This document shows positions 8,133 to 17,322 of a DNA stretch of 64,000 nt, one piece after another (within the stretch, counting starts at the first letter, position 1; each line of letters starts with the position of its first letter). The position numbers and the translations under genes were made by a program. The notes beneath the pieces were generated by a model, which saw only the letters and a program-made list of their open reading frames with translations, was not told the origin of the DNA and made no database searches. Source of the stretch: Bryobacterales bacterium (lineage in GTDB: Bacteria; Acidobacteriota; Terriglobia; Bryobacterales; UBA6623); the NCBI GenBank assembly GCA_028819215.1, contig JAPPMG010000096.1, forward strand, positions 439,328 to 503,327, given 5' to 3'.

Positions 8133-8178
8133 GATATAGTACTCTATTGAGTAAATTTAGTCAATAAGATACTATATC
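8133..8178. promoter_or_regulatory. 46-bp AT-rich imperfect palindrome upstream of the ATPase operon
   Basis: The arms GATATAGTA...TACTATATC pair at 19 of 23 positions around a perfect TAAATTTA centre at about 8152-8159. The palindrome begins 3 bases upstream of the ATPase start and is much richer in AT than its surroundings. It could be an operator over the operon promoter or a recognition site for the encoded ATPase. From 8179 to 8471, up to recD2, I see no gene. Confidence 0.6.
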
Positions 8179-8471
8179 GCTCTATTTCTTGCCAAGCACT
8201 TGCCTTCTCGGTGACCGTCGTTGGGGCGCGATGGATCCTGGATTCGTTGACAAGACAGACGCTCCATTTCCGTCGGCAGAGCCGCCTGAGCAGCATCCGC
8301 ATACCTGCAGGGCCTCGCGAATGTTCGGCCGCGACAGGGGCTAGCGATTTCGAGAGCCGTCCTTGTGTTAACCGTGACTGAGTGCTGGGACCCGCGATTG
8401 AGGCGGCGGCGCGCTGCGCTATCGTAGAACTGCGAACGGGCCATGATCGGCCCGCGGAGCAGTCCTGACCT

Positions 8472-10708
8472 GTGGACCAGCAAGCGCAGATTCTCGAACG
8501 CGAGGTTCTGTCGGGTTCGGTCGAGCGGGTCGTGTTCCACAATTCCGAGAACGGGTTCTGCGTTCTGCGCGTACAGGTTCGCGGGTTGCGGGAACTGCAG
8601 GCTGTGGTCGGTCGTACGCCCGCGGTCAGCCCCGGCCAGTGGATCACGGCATCTGGCCAGTGGGTGAACGACCGCTCGCACGGGCGGCAGTTCGAGGCCT
8701 CGTACATCAAGGCTTCAGCGCCGGAATCGGACTCCGGCATCGAGAAGTACCTGGGCTCCGGCGCGATTCCCGGCATTGGTCCCGTCTACGCCAAGAAGCT
8801 CGTCTCCGAATTCAGCGGCGATGTCTTCAAGGTGATAGAGACCGATCCGGCGAGACTGCGGGAGGTGCCGGGCATCGGCCCGGTCCGCGCCAAGCGCATC
8901 ATCGAGGCTTGGGACGAGCAGAAAATCGTGCGGGAAATCATGATCTTCCTGCACGCGCACGGCATCGGCTCGGCGCGGGCGGCACGGATTTACAAGACGT
9001 ACGGCGCCGATGCCTTGCAGGTGATGAGCGAGAACCCGTACGTGCTCTCAAGGGACATTCGGGGTATCGGATTCAAGGTTGCCGATGGCATCGCGATGAA
9101 GCTCGGCATGGACCGCGGCTCTCCCGTTCGCATCCGCGCCGGCATCGGCTACGCGCTGAGCGAGGCCACCGCCGACGGGCACTGCGGTTTGCCGCGCGAG
9201 GAACTGCTCCGGGCGGCCGAGAAACTGCTCGGTGCTGCGCTCGATCAGATCGAGCCAGCCGTGCGGGCCGAGATCGAGGAGGGCAATGTCATCGAGGACA
9301 GCGTAGGAGAGGAGCCCTGCCTGTTCCTTGCCCGCCTCCACCGCGCCGAGCGAGGGATCGCCAGGGTGCTGAGCGCGTCGTTGCGCGGCGCGCCGCCGTG
9401 GCCCCGCGTGGACACCGAGCGGGCGGTTCCATGGGTCGAGCGGCAGATCGATCTCAGGCTGGCCCCGAGCCAGGTCGAAGCTGTGCGCTTGGCGTTGCGG
9501 TCCAGGGTGATGGTGATCACCGGCGGTCCAGGCGTGGGCAAGACCACGATCGTCAACGCCATCTTGAAGATCTTGCAGGCCAAGGGAGTCGCGATCGCGC
9601 TTTGCGCGCCCACGGGCAGAGCCGCCAAGCGCTTGGCCGAGACCTCTGGCATGGAAGCCAAGACGATCCACCGGTTGCTTGAGTTCGACCCCGGTCGCGC
9701 GGGATTCCGGCGCAACGCCGACAAGCCTTTGGACTGCGACCTGCTCGTGGTGGACGAGACCTCGATGGTCGACGTGTCGCTAATGAACTCGCTAATGCGG
9801 GCACTGCCCGGGCATGCGGCTCTGCTGCTGGTCGGAGATGTCGATCAGCTCCCCTCTGTCGGCCCAGGCCAAGTGCTGGCCGACCTGATCGCGAGCGAAG
9901 CGGTGCCCGTCGCGCGCTTGGTCGAAGTGTTTCGGCAGGCCGCGAGCAGCCGCATCGTCGTCAACGCACACCGGGTCAATCGCGGCGAGCTGCCGGAGCT
10001 TGACAAGCCGGAAGGGGAAAGCGACTTCTACTTTGTTCTTGCTGGCGCGCCGGATGACGCGATCAGGAAGACCGTGGAAATGGTTCGCAGCCGGATTCCG
10101 CAGCGCTTCGGGCTCGATCCGGTCCGCGACATCCAAGTGCTGTGCCCGATGAACCGCGGCGCGATAGGCGCCGGCGCCTTCAACACCGCACTCCAAAGCG
10201 CACTCAACCCGCCCGGGGAGCGAAAGCTAGAACGGTTCGGGTGGAGTTTCGTCCCGGGCGACAAAGTGATGCAAGTCGAAAACGACTACGACCGGGATGT
10301 GTACAACGGCGACATAGGCAGGATCGAATCGCTGGATCTGGAAGAGGGGACGATCGAGGTGGATTTTGACGGGCGCAAGGTCAACTACACCCTGCGCGAT
10401 CTAGACATGCTGGTTCCCGCGTTCGCCACCACGATCCACAAGAGCCAAGGATCCGAATATCCCGCCGTGGTGATCCCGCTCATGGACCGCCACTTCATCA
10501 TGTTGCAGCGCAACTTGCTCTACACCGCGATCACGCGGGGCAAGCGGCTGGTCGTACTGGTGGGCCAGCGCAGCGCCGTAAGGCGAGCCGTGCAGACATC
10601 GACGCAGTCGCGCCGCTGGTCCAAGTTGCGGGAGCTCTTGCAGGCCGGCGCCGGGGCCGGCTCGGACCGGCAGGGCAGGCTGTACGGCACCGGCGAGGCC
10701 GGCATCGA

Positions 10709-10712
<4 letters not shown>
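8472..10712 (+). CDS. recD2: RecD2-like DNA helicase
   Basis: This 746-residue SF1B helicase is of the RecD2 type, which unwinds DNA 5' to 3' without RecBC. An OB-like N-terminus (to about residue 85) and two helix-hairpin-helix segments (IPGIGPVYAKKL and VPGIGPVRAKRI, about residues 97-150) precede the helicase core. Visible motifs are Walker A GGPGVGKTT (about 350), DETSMVD (motif II), GDVDQLPSVGPG (motif III) and the C-terminal TIHKSQGSEY and YTAITRGK motifs. The GTG start at 8472 puts the conserved N-terminus in frame. Its stop overlaps the convergent lolD-like gene by 4 bases. The gene looks complete. Confidence 0.95.
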
Positions 10713-11384
<672 letters not shown>

Positions 11385-11392
<8 letters not shown>

Positions 11393-11951
11393 CTGCGCGA
11401 AGCCCCTGCATCCATCCTAGCTTGAACACTTCGCGCAGGATATCCGCGGGCGCCGCCGAGGCGTCGATTCTGCAGTCAGCCTGGGCGTAGGACTCCCTTC
11501 GGGCCGCGTAGATGCGCAGGAACTCGGCGCGGTCGCGGGCCAGCGGACGGTGGGACTCCAGTCGCACCCGTTCCCACAGAGTCTCGGCCGGGGCATCGAG
11601 CCAGACGGTGGGGCCGACCTGTCGCAAGAGGCTGCGGTTTCGCTCGAACGCATAGGTGCCCCCGCCCAGAGCCACCACGCGCGGCGCGGCAGCGCGACTC
11701 ATTTCGGCCTGCTCGCGCAGCGCTGCGTGCTCGAAATCGCGAAACCCGTCTTCGTCATGTGCCGCGAAGATGTCCGGAATCGAGCACCCCGCAAGCCTCT
11801 CAATCTCGGCATCTAGGTCGACGAACGACCAGCCAAGCGCTCTTGCGAGCCGTCGGCCGACTGTGGACTTGCCGGACCCCATGAAGCCCGCCAAGAAAAT
11901 CGCCCTCGGGCTCTCTGGAGGCCGTTCTGAGCCGTGTGGGTCCGTACTCAC
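11385..11951 (-). CDS. aroK: Shikimate kinase
   Basis: This 188-residue enzyme phosphorylates shikimate at the 3-hydroxyl in the chorismate pathway. It shows the P-loop (LAGFMGSGKSTVG, about residue 20), the shikimate-binding aspartate in FVDLDAEIE, the conserved FRDFE and the ALGGGTY segment. The lid region carries ESHRPLA. The start used is a GTG at 11951 that overlaps the TGA of the SDR gene (GTGA). A longer reading to 12101 would lie inside the SDR gene and adds an unconserved extension. The partner genes suggest only co-transcription, not a shared pathway. Confidence 0.93.
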
Positions 11952-12739
11952 CCTCGGCCGTCCCTGCGCATCGCGCGCGACATGGCACTGTTCACCAAGG
12001 CCGGGCAGAGACGCTCCGCCGCGACTACAAGCCAGCCGAGACGCGGCAGGACCACGGTGCGCTTGCGCTTGCGAATCCCGGAGTGTATGGCTTCGGCACA
12101 CTGGTCAGGAGTTAGCGCAAACCTCATGCGTCCGGGCAGCGGCGCGGCCGAAGCGCCTTGCAGCATGTTGCTCATGAATGGCGTGCGCACGTAGCCGGGA
12201 CAAAACGACATCACGTGAATCTCGCGTTCGCGCAATTCTCCCCTGAGGATGTTGGCATATGCGTTGAGGGCATGCTTCGACGAAGCGTAAACGCCCATGC
12301 CGGGCAGTGATAGCTTGCCCGCGATAGAGCTCACCATGACGATGCTGCCGCCCGGTCGCATCAGCGGGAGGAGTTGTCGCGTAATCTCCACGGGTGCCAA
12401 GAAATTCAGTGCCAGCAAGTTGCGGGCGTGATCGGGATCGGTAGAGTCTGATGGAGCCAGAATGCCAATGCCTGCGTTATGCACCAAGATGTCGAGGGAT
12501 TCTAGTTCATCCAGCGCGCGAGCGCAGAACGAGGAGCGGGCGGCGGGGTCGGTGAGATCCGCGTCGATGATTCTGGCGCCGCCGATCAGGCTGGCGGTTT
12601 CTTCTAGCGCTTCCCGTCGCCGGCCGTGAAGCACTAGCCGGGCACCGTCGCGGGCGAGCCTGATAGCGCATGCCCGCCCGATTCCGGACGAGGCTCCGGT
12701 GACCAGCGCGGTCTTGTCGGAAAGCTTAGCCGCACGCAT
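11948..12739 (-). CDS. Short-chain dehydrogenase/reductase (classical SDR)
   Basis: This is a 263-residue NAD(P)-dependent oxidoreductase. The cofactor motif TGASSGIG is near residue 15, NAG near residue 87, the catalytic serine in VMVSSIAG and the YASSK tetrad motif near residue 155. An arginine-rich stretch after the TGxxxGxG motif (HGRRR) favours NADP. The C-terminal helix (LGWLVVAAERLCPALV) is hydrophobic, as in membrane-associated SDRs of the DltE/YqjQ type. The substrate is unknown. It heads the operon with aroK and is divergent from the AtuA-family gene. Confidence 0.9.
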   Translation of the reverse strand: MRAAKLSDKTALVTGASSGIGRACAIRLARDGARLVLHGRRREALEETASLIGGARIIDADLTDPAARSSFCARALDELESLDILVHNAGIGILAPSDSTDPDHARNLLALNFLAPVEITRQLLPLMRPGGSIVMVSSIAGKLSLPGMGVYASSKHALNAYANILRGELREREIHVMSFCPGYVRTPFMSNMLQGASAAPLPGRMRFALTPDQCAEAIHSGIRKRKRTVVLPRLGWLVVAAERLCPALVNSAMSRAMRRDGRG

Positions 12740-12925
12740 GGTTCAGCCTCGGCCGACCCAGAATTGGAATACTGTAACATGGGCGGCGGCAACCGCCGGG
12801 CGATGGTGCGGTCGGGCGCGAGGCACCTGTCTCAGGAGCCTCGGCCCCGATCTGCGGGCGCTGTGCTGCTTCCAGTCTTTGCGCCGAGGGCGCGGGCGCC
12901 ACAAGAATTCGAACGGGTTTGGGGC

Positions 12926-14281
12926 GTGATTCGGATCGCAAACGGCCAAGGATTTTGGGGCGACTGGCTCGAGGCTCCGCGGCGCCTGGTGGCGGACGGC
13001 CCGATCGACTATCTGGTGCTGGACTATCTCTCCGAGGTCACTATGTCGATCTTGGAGAAGCAGAGGCGGCGCGACCCCGACAAGGGCTACGCGACTGATG
13101 TCGTCGATCTCGCAGTGTCCTTGCTGCCGCGCATGCTGCAGCGCGGCATCCGTATCGTCACCAATGCCGGTGGCGTGAACCCGCGCGCCTGTGCAAGGGC
13201 GATCTTGGAGAAAGCGAGCGCTGCCGGCATCCGCGATGCGAGGGTGGCGGTCGTGCTCGGCGATGACATTCTCGACCGTATCGACGAGATGACCTCGCGG
13301 GGAGTCCGTTTCGACGAGATCGACACTGGGCGCCCGATCGAGGACATACGCGCGGATCTGCTCAGCGCCCACGCTTACTTGGGCGGGTTTCCGCTCGCGG
13401 AGGCCCTGGCAACCGAGGCACACATCGTGATTGCCGGCAGGTCGACCGATACAGCCCTGACACTGGCGCCCATGATTCATGAATTTCGCTGGTCCGAGCA
13501 AGATTGGGACAGGCTGGCCGCAGGCACGATCGCCGGCCACATCATCGAGTGCGGCGCGCAATGCACCGGAGGGAATTGCTCGGTAGATTGGCAGACACTC
13601 CCAGACATGGCGAACGTCGGATTTCCGATTGTTGAGGCCACCGAGAGTGGTGACTTCGTGGTCAGCAAGCACCCCGGAACCGGCGGGCGGGTCACGCTGG
13701 CTTCGATCAAGGAACAGCTGCTGTACGAACTTGGCGACCCCAAGGCGTACCTGACGCCGGACTGCAGCGCCGATTTCACAAGCATCGCCTTGCGCGACGA
13801 CGGGCCCAACCGGGTGGCGGTCGAAGGAGTGCGCGGAGGGCCGCGTCCTCCCACTCTGAAGACATCGATCACGTATGCGGCAGGCTATCAGGCAGTCGGT
13901 GCCTTGGTGTACAGTTGGCCGGATGCGGCGCAGAAGGCACGCGCTGCGGAGAGCATCGTGCGCCAGCGCTTGGACGATCTGGGATTGAGGTTTGACGAGG
14001 TTCAAGCCGAAGTGCTGGGCTTGGACGCTTGTCATGGACCAGTTGCAGCGCCGAACCCCGATCCGCCCGAAGTCCAGCTACGCATCGGCGTGCGCGCCGC
14101 CGAACGCGCACCGGTTGAGCGTTTCAGCCGCGAGATGATCCCACTGGTGCTGAACGGGCCGCCTACGGCCACCGGCTTCGGAGACGGCCGGCCTCACGTC
14201 AGGCAGGTCGTTGCACACCACGCCTCGCTGCTGCCGCGCGAGGAGATCAGCACCAGCGTGGAAGTGTTCGACCTGTCGTGA
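12926..14281 (+). CDS. AtuA-family (DUF1446) acyclic terpene utilisation-like protein
   Basis: From the GTG at 12926 the protein has 451 residues and begins VIRIANGQGFWGDWLEAP, which is the conserved N-terminus of the family. The frame extends further upstream, but that part is unconserved. Other family-like segments are VTNAGGVNP, HIVIAGRSTDTAL and ECGAQCTGGN. Family members occur beside acyl-CoA and citronellol/geraniol (atu) catabolic genes, but their reaction is not established. No other atu gene is nearby, so the substrate cannot be assigned. It ends 18 bases before the convergent SnoaL-like gene. Confidence 0.85.
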   Translation: MIRIANGQGFWGDWLEAPRRLVADGPIDYLVLDYLSEVTMSILEKQRRRDPDKGYATDVVDLAVSLLPRMLQRGIRIVTNAGGVNPRACARAILEKASAAGIRDARVAVVLGDDILDRIDEMTSRGVRFDEIDTGRPIEDIRADLLSAHAYLGGFPLAEALATEAHIVIAGRSTDTALTLAPMIHEFRWSEQDWDRLAAGTIAGHIIECGAQCTGGNCSVDWQTLPDMANVGFPIVEATESGDFVVSKHPGTGGRVTLASIKEQLLYELGDPKAYLTPDCSADFTSIALRDDGPNRVAVEGVRGGPRPPTLKTSITYAAGYQAVGALVYSWPDAAQKARAAESIVRQRLDDLGLRFDEVQAEVLGLDACHGPVAAPNPDPPEVQLRIGVRAAERAPVERFSREMIPLVLNGPPTATGFGDGRPHVRQVVAHHASLLPREEISTSVEVFDLS

Positions 14282-14299
14282 GCGCCCCGCTGTGGCAGA

Positions 14300-14758
14300 C
14301 TAGCGCGGGGCGGGCAGCATGTTGCGAATCGCCGCGATGCGCCAGCCGTCGTCGGTGCGCAAGCAAACGAAGGTGCTCCACATCTTGCGGTCCGCGGCCC
14401 CAGCGCTGCCCGTGATCACGTAACGGGCATCGGCCACTGCCACGCCCGGCGCGGGAAACCGCACCGTATCGACCGTCAGCGTGCGGGTTCCCGGGTTGCG
14501 CCGCGAACTGGAAAGCATGCCTTCTACCAGAGCCTCGCGTCCCCGGCGCCACACGCCGGACGAGACGAGCTGGTCGGCGTCATCGGTGAACAGCTTTCGG
14601 ATCGCTTGCGGATCACTTGACTCGCGTGCCGCGGCGTAGCGGCCAACCAGGGCCCTGATCTCGTCTGAATCGTCCTCGGCCTGTGCGCCGGGCGCGCTGG
14701 CGATGACGAATAGAGCGGCAATCAGCGAGACGACAAGTGATCGCGATGTGGTCGGCAT
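14300..14758 (-). CDS. Secreted SnoaL/DUF4440-like protein
   Basis: This 152-residue protein has a clear Sec signal peptide (to about residue 27, ending APGAQA). The mature part has the NTF2-like pattern of SgcJ/EcaC and DUF4440 proteins, with EIRALVGRYAAARESSDPQAIRKLFTDD at the start and GWRIAAIRNM at the end. Such domains bind small ligands or act in association, and no catalytic residue can be assigned. It lies 21 bases downstream of the adenylate-forming gene on the same strand and may be the last gene of that cluster. Confidence 0.8.
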   Translation of the reverse strand: MPTTSRSLVVSLIAALFVIASAPGAQAEDDSDEIRALVGRYAAARESSDPQAIRKLFTDDADQLVSSGVWRRGREALVEGMLSSSRRNPGTRTLTVDTVRFPAPGVAVADARYVITGSAGAADRKMWSTFVCLRTDDGWRIAAIRNMLPAPR

Positions 14759-14779
14759 CTTCGGGTGTCTCCTCCCCGG

Positions 14780-15862
14780 CTAGTAGACTCCGACTGTTAC
14801 CGAGCCCGTCTTGGAGTCTTGGTACGGACGTACGTTGCGCACCCCATCCCAGGGGTACAGCTCGATCGGGCGCTCGCGTTCGCAGATGTCGCGCTCGGGG
14901 AACCTGGGCATGAAGAATTCCCGGGTCAGGGTGGTCAGCACGGCTCTCCCGGTCGCGCCGTACTCGACGACCCTGTCGAGGTTGTCCGGGTCGCAGACTT
15001 CCAGCGCTGCTCGCGGCTGGGGAGGGTAGTAGATGATGGCGTGATCGTCTGCCGGGTCGAACGGCTTGTGGCATGCCAGGCCCATCAGCGTATTGCCGTA
15101 GGTTGCTGCGAAGTACGCGCCTTCAAGCAGCTCTTCTCGGGCGAAGCGGTGGAACTCGGGCGTCATCTCGGTGCCGCCGCAGAACACGCCAGTGATTCCG
15201 AACTTCTTCAGCGAGATCCGATCGCAGAGGCCCTCCAGCAGCTTCGGCGTCGCGAACAGGCAGCGGATCCCGTCGTGCGCCTTCAAGATCGTGATCGCTT
15301 GGTCGAGGCAGTGCTGGCGATAGCGCTCGGCCTCCTCGTACTGGCCGCGCTTGAGCAGCTTGACCACCCAGCGCGGGTCCAGGTCGACCGAGAACGAAAT
15401 CCCGCCTCGGACATGGGCAAGGTGCTCGACCGCCAGGCGCAGACGCCGCGGCCCGGTCGGGCCAAGGTGCAGCCAGTCCGAGCCCGGCGGAAAGAACTCG
15501 TCCGGCAAGGTCTTGGAGAACTCGGCGTAGTCGGTCTGGAAGTCTTCGACGTTGACCCGCGATTTGGGCACGCCGGTCGTCCCGCCGGTTTCGAACACGT
15601 ACACGGGCTTGCCCGCCAAGCCCTTGGGCACCCAGCGTCGTACCGGGCCTCCGCGCAGCCACTCGTCCTCGAAAGGCGGCAGCAGGCGCAGGTCGTCAAA
15701 ACCGCCGATGCGGTCCCGCGGGTCCCAAGCCAGGCGCTCCTTGGCGAACTCCAGCCAGAATGGGCACCCGGTCTCCGGATCGAAATGCCACGCGACGGTA
15801 TCCCGCACGTGCGCGTCCAATGCAGCCTTGGCTGCTTGCACCTTGTCTTGGCCGATTGACAT
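14780..15862 (-). CDS. PaaK/EhpF-like adenylate-forming enzyme without the C-terminal domain
   Basis: This protein of about 360 residues resembles phenylacetate-CoA ligases and shows the phosphate-binding loop TGGTTGVPKS near residue 93 and the adenylate-contacting YGNT near residue 250. It ends soon after the ERERPIELYP segment and lacks the small C-terminal domain of full-length PaaK (about 430 residues). That shorter build is like EhpF of phenazine antibiotic biosynthesis. It could activate an aryl acid without a thioester step. The start at 15862 leaves a 10-base gap to the upstream propeller gene; the frame is open to 15892. Confidence 0.75.
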   Translation of the reverse strand: MSIGQDKVQAAKAALDAHVRDTVAWHFDPETGCPFWLEFAKERLAWDPRDRIGGFDDLRLLPPFEDEWLRGGPVRRWVPKGLAGKPVYVFETGGTTGVPKSRVNVEDFQTDYAEFSKTLPDEFFPPGSDWLHLGPTGPRRLRLAVEHLAHVRGGISFSVDLDPRWVVKLLKRGQYEEAERYRQHCLDQAITILKAHDGIRCLFATPKLLEGLCDRISLKKFGITGVFCGGTEMTPEFHRFAREELLEGAYFAATYGNTLMGLACHKPFDPADDHAIIYYPPQPRAALEVCDPDNLDRVVEYGATGRAVLTTLTREFFMPRFPERDICERERPIELYPWDGVRNVRPYQDSKTGSVTVGVY

Positions 15863-15872
15863 GCTCAGCGCC

Positions 15873-17300
15873 TCAGTCCCCAGCGATCGCATAAAGGTGC
15901 GACCGGGTCATGATGAAAAGAGTGCCGTTGGCCGCCACGGGAGTGGAGTAGATCACGTTCCCAAAGTTGATCTCGGACAGCACCTCCATGTCCCGCCCGG
16001 CCGTCAAGACGGACAGGTCGCCGTCCTCGTCGCCGATCATCACCTTGCCATCGACCACGTAGGGCGAACCCCACACTGCCGCGAGCATGTCGTGCTCCCA
16101 CAGCAACTCGCCCGAAGAGAGATCCAAGGCATGGAAGAATCCCGAGAAATTGGCAGCGTAGACAATCCCGTCGTGGATAGCCACCGTCGAGATCGTGCGG
16201 CGGAAAGGGTGGTGCCAGACAACGTGGCTCTCGGTCACGTCTCCGCTTCCCGAGGCGTCCACGGCCCAGAGGTGTCCGACGCCCTCGCCGTGCTCGGGGT
16301 CCTGTCCGACCGCGATGTAGACCTTGCCGTCGAGCATGACCGGCGTCGCGATGAGGTTGTTGCGATCGCCGCGTCCCTGCTTCCATTCCGATTCCTTCGG
16401 GTTGGTGTCAAACTTCCAGATCAGATCGCCGGTTTCCGGCACGAAGCTGTAAAGCCACCCATCGCCGCCTGCGAAGACCACCTGCTGCTTGCCGCCGGCC
16501 GTGCCGTGCGCCGGCGATGACCATTGGCCGTGCAGGATGTTGCGGCCCGGCGAGCGGTCTTCCCACACGATCTCGCCAGTCTTGCGGTCCAGCGCCAGAA
16601 AGCTCGGGCTGCGCGGGGAGGGAATGTTGATGTGCGATTCGTCCACGCCGTTCGAGGTATTCACGAACAGCAGGTCGCCCACGATCAGCGGCGAGGTGGC
16701 GGCCATGTTGTGCGGGAATACGCCCAGGTCGTTATACATGTCCAGCGACCAAATCACGTCGCCATCGGTAGGATCCTGCTTGGCCTCGTCCTTGTAGGGA
16801 CCGTCATTTTCGCCGTCGCGGAAGCCATCGGCGTCGAGAGCCAGCACTTCCGCGCGGTTGGAGACGTAATAGACGACGCCATCGGCTACCGCCGGCGAGG
16901 AGCAAACGCCCTGCTCCGGCCAGTCGTTGACTCGCCCGGCCTCGAGCTTGGCGTGCGTCATCTGCCACAGGAATTCTCCAGTCTGCTCGTCGAAGGCCAT
17001 CACCACGCCACGGTCGCCGCCATAGGCCTCGTCGCGCATGAGCTCGTTGTTGGTGCCGAGAAAGACCTTGCCGTCGGCGATCACCGGGTTCCCGTAGGAC
17101 TGTGAACCGATCTCGGCCTTCCACTTGATCCGCTCCATGGTCTTGATGTCCCACGTGCGAGGAATGCCGCTTTCGGAAGACACCATGTTGCGGGATGCGT
17201 TCCCGCCCCACATCGGCCAGTCGGCACCTGAGGCCGCCGATGTCAGCGTGGTTGCAAGTGCCAGGGTGAGACAGTGGCTTCGGGTTAGGCGAGCTAGCAT
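15873..17300 (-). CDS. Secreted PQQ-type beta-propeller protein
   Basis: This 475-residue protein has a signal peptide ending near ASGA (residue 25). The mature part is a run of PQQ-enzyme-like blades with recurring patterns such as GKVFLGT, GVVYYVSN, TGEIVWE and GKVYIAVG. The first blade opens with WPMWGGNASRN, typical of PQQ-binding-like proteins from Acidobacteria and Planctomycetes. The quinoprotein-dehydrogenase catalytic residues are not evident, so a structural or carbohydrate/cofactor-binding role is likelier. It follows the second propeller gene by 22 bases, and the two probably form one transcript. Confidence 0.85.
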   Translation of the reverse strand: MLARLTRSHCLTLALATTLTSAASGADWPMWGGNASRNMVSSESGIPRTWDIKTMERIKWKAEIGSQSYGNPVIADGKVFLGTNNELMRDEAYGGDRGVVMAFDEQTGEFLWQMTHAKLEAGRVNDWPEQGVCSSPAVADGVVYYVSNRAEVLALDADGFRDGENDGPYKDEAKQDPTDGDVIWSLDMYNDLGVFPHNMAATSPLIVGDLLFVNTSNGVDESHINIPSPRSPSFLALDRKTGEIVWEDRSPGRNILHGQWSSPAHGTAGGKQQVVFAGGDGWLYSFVPETGDLIWKFDTNPKESEWKQGRGDRNNLIATPVMLDGKVYIAVGQDPEHGEGVGHLWAVDASGSGDVTESHVVWHHPFRRTISTVAIHDGIVYAANFSGFFHALDLSSGELLWEHDMLAAVWGSPYVVDGKVMIGDEDGDLSVLTAGRDMEVLSEINFGNVIYSTPVAANGTLFIMTRSHLYAIAGD

Positions 17301-17322
17301 TTCGATCTCCGGGTGGCTGCGG

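Noticed and set aside
12764-12925. Longer N-terminus of the AtuA-family protein
   Set aside because: The conserved start is at 12926; the upstream part is low-complexity and lies in the divergent promoter region.
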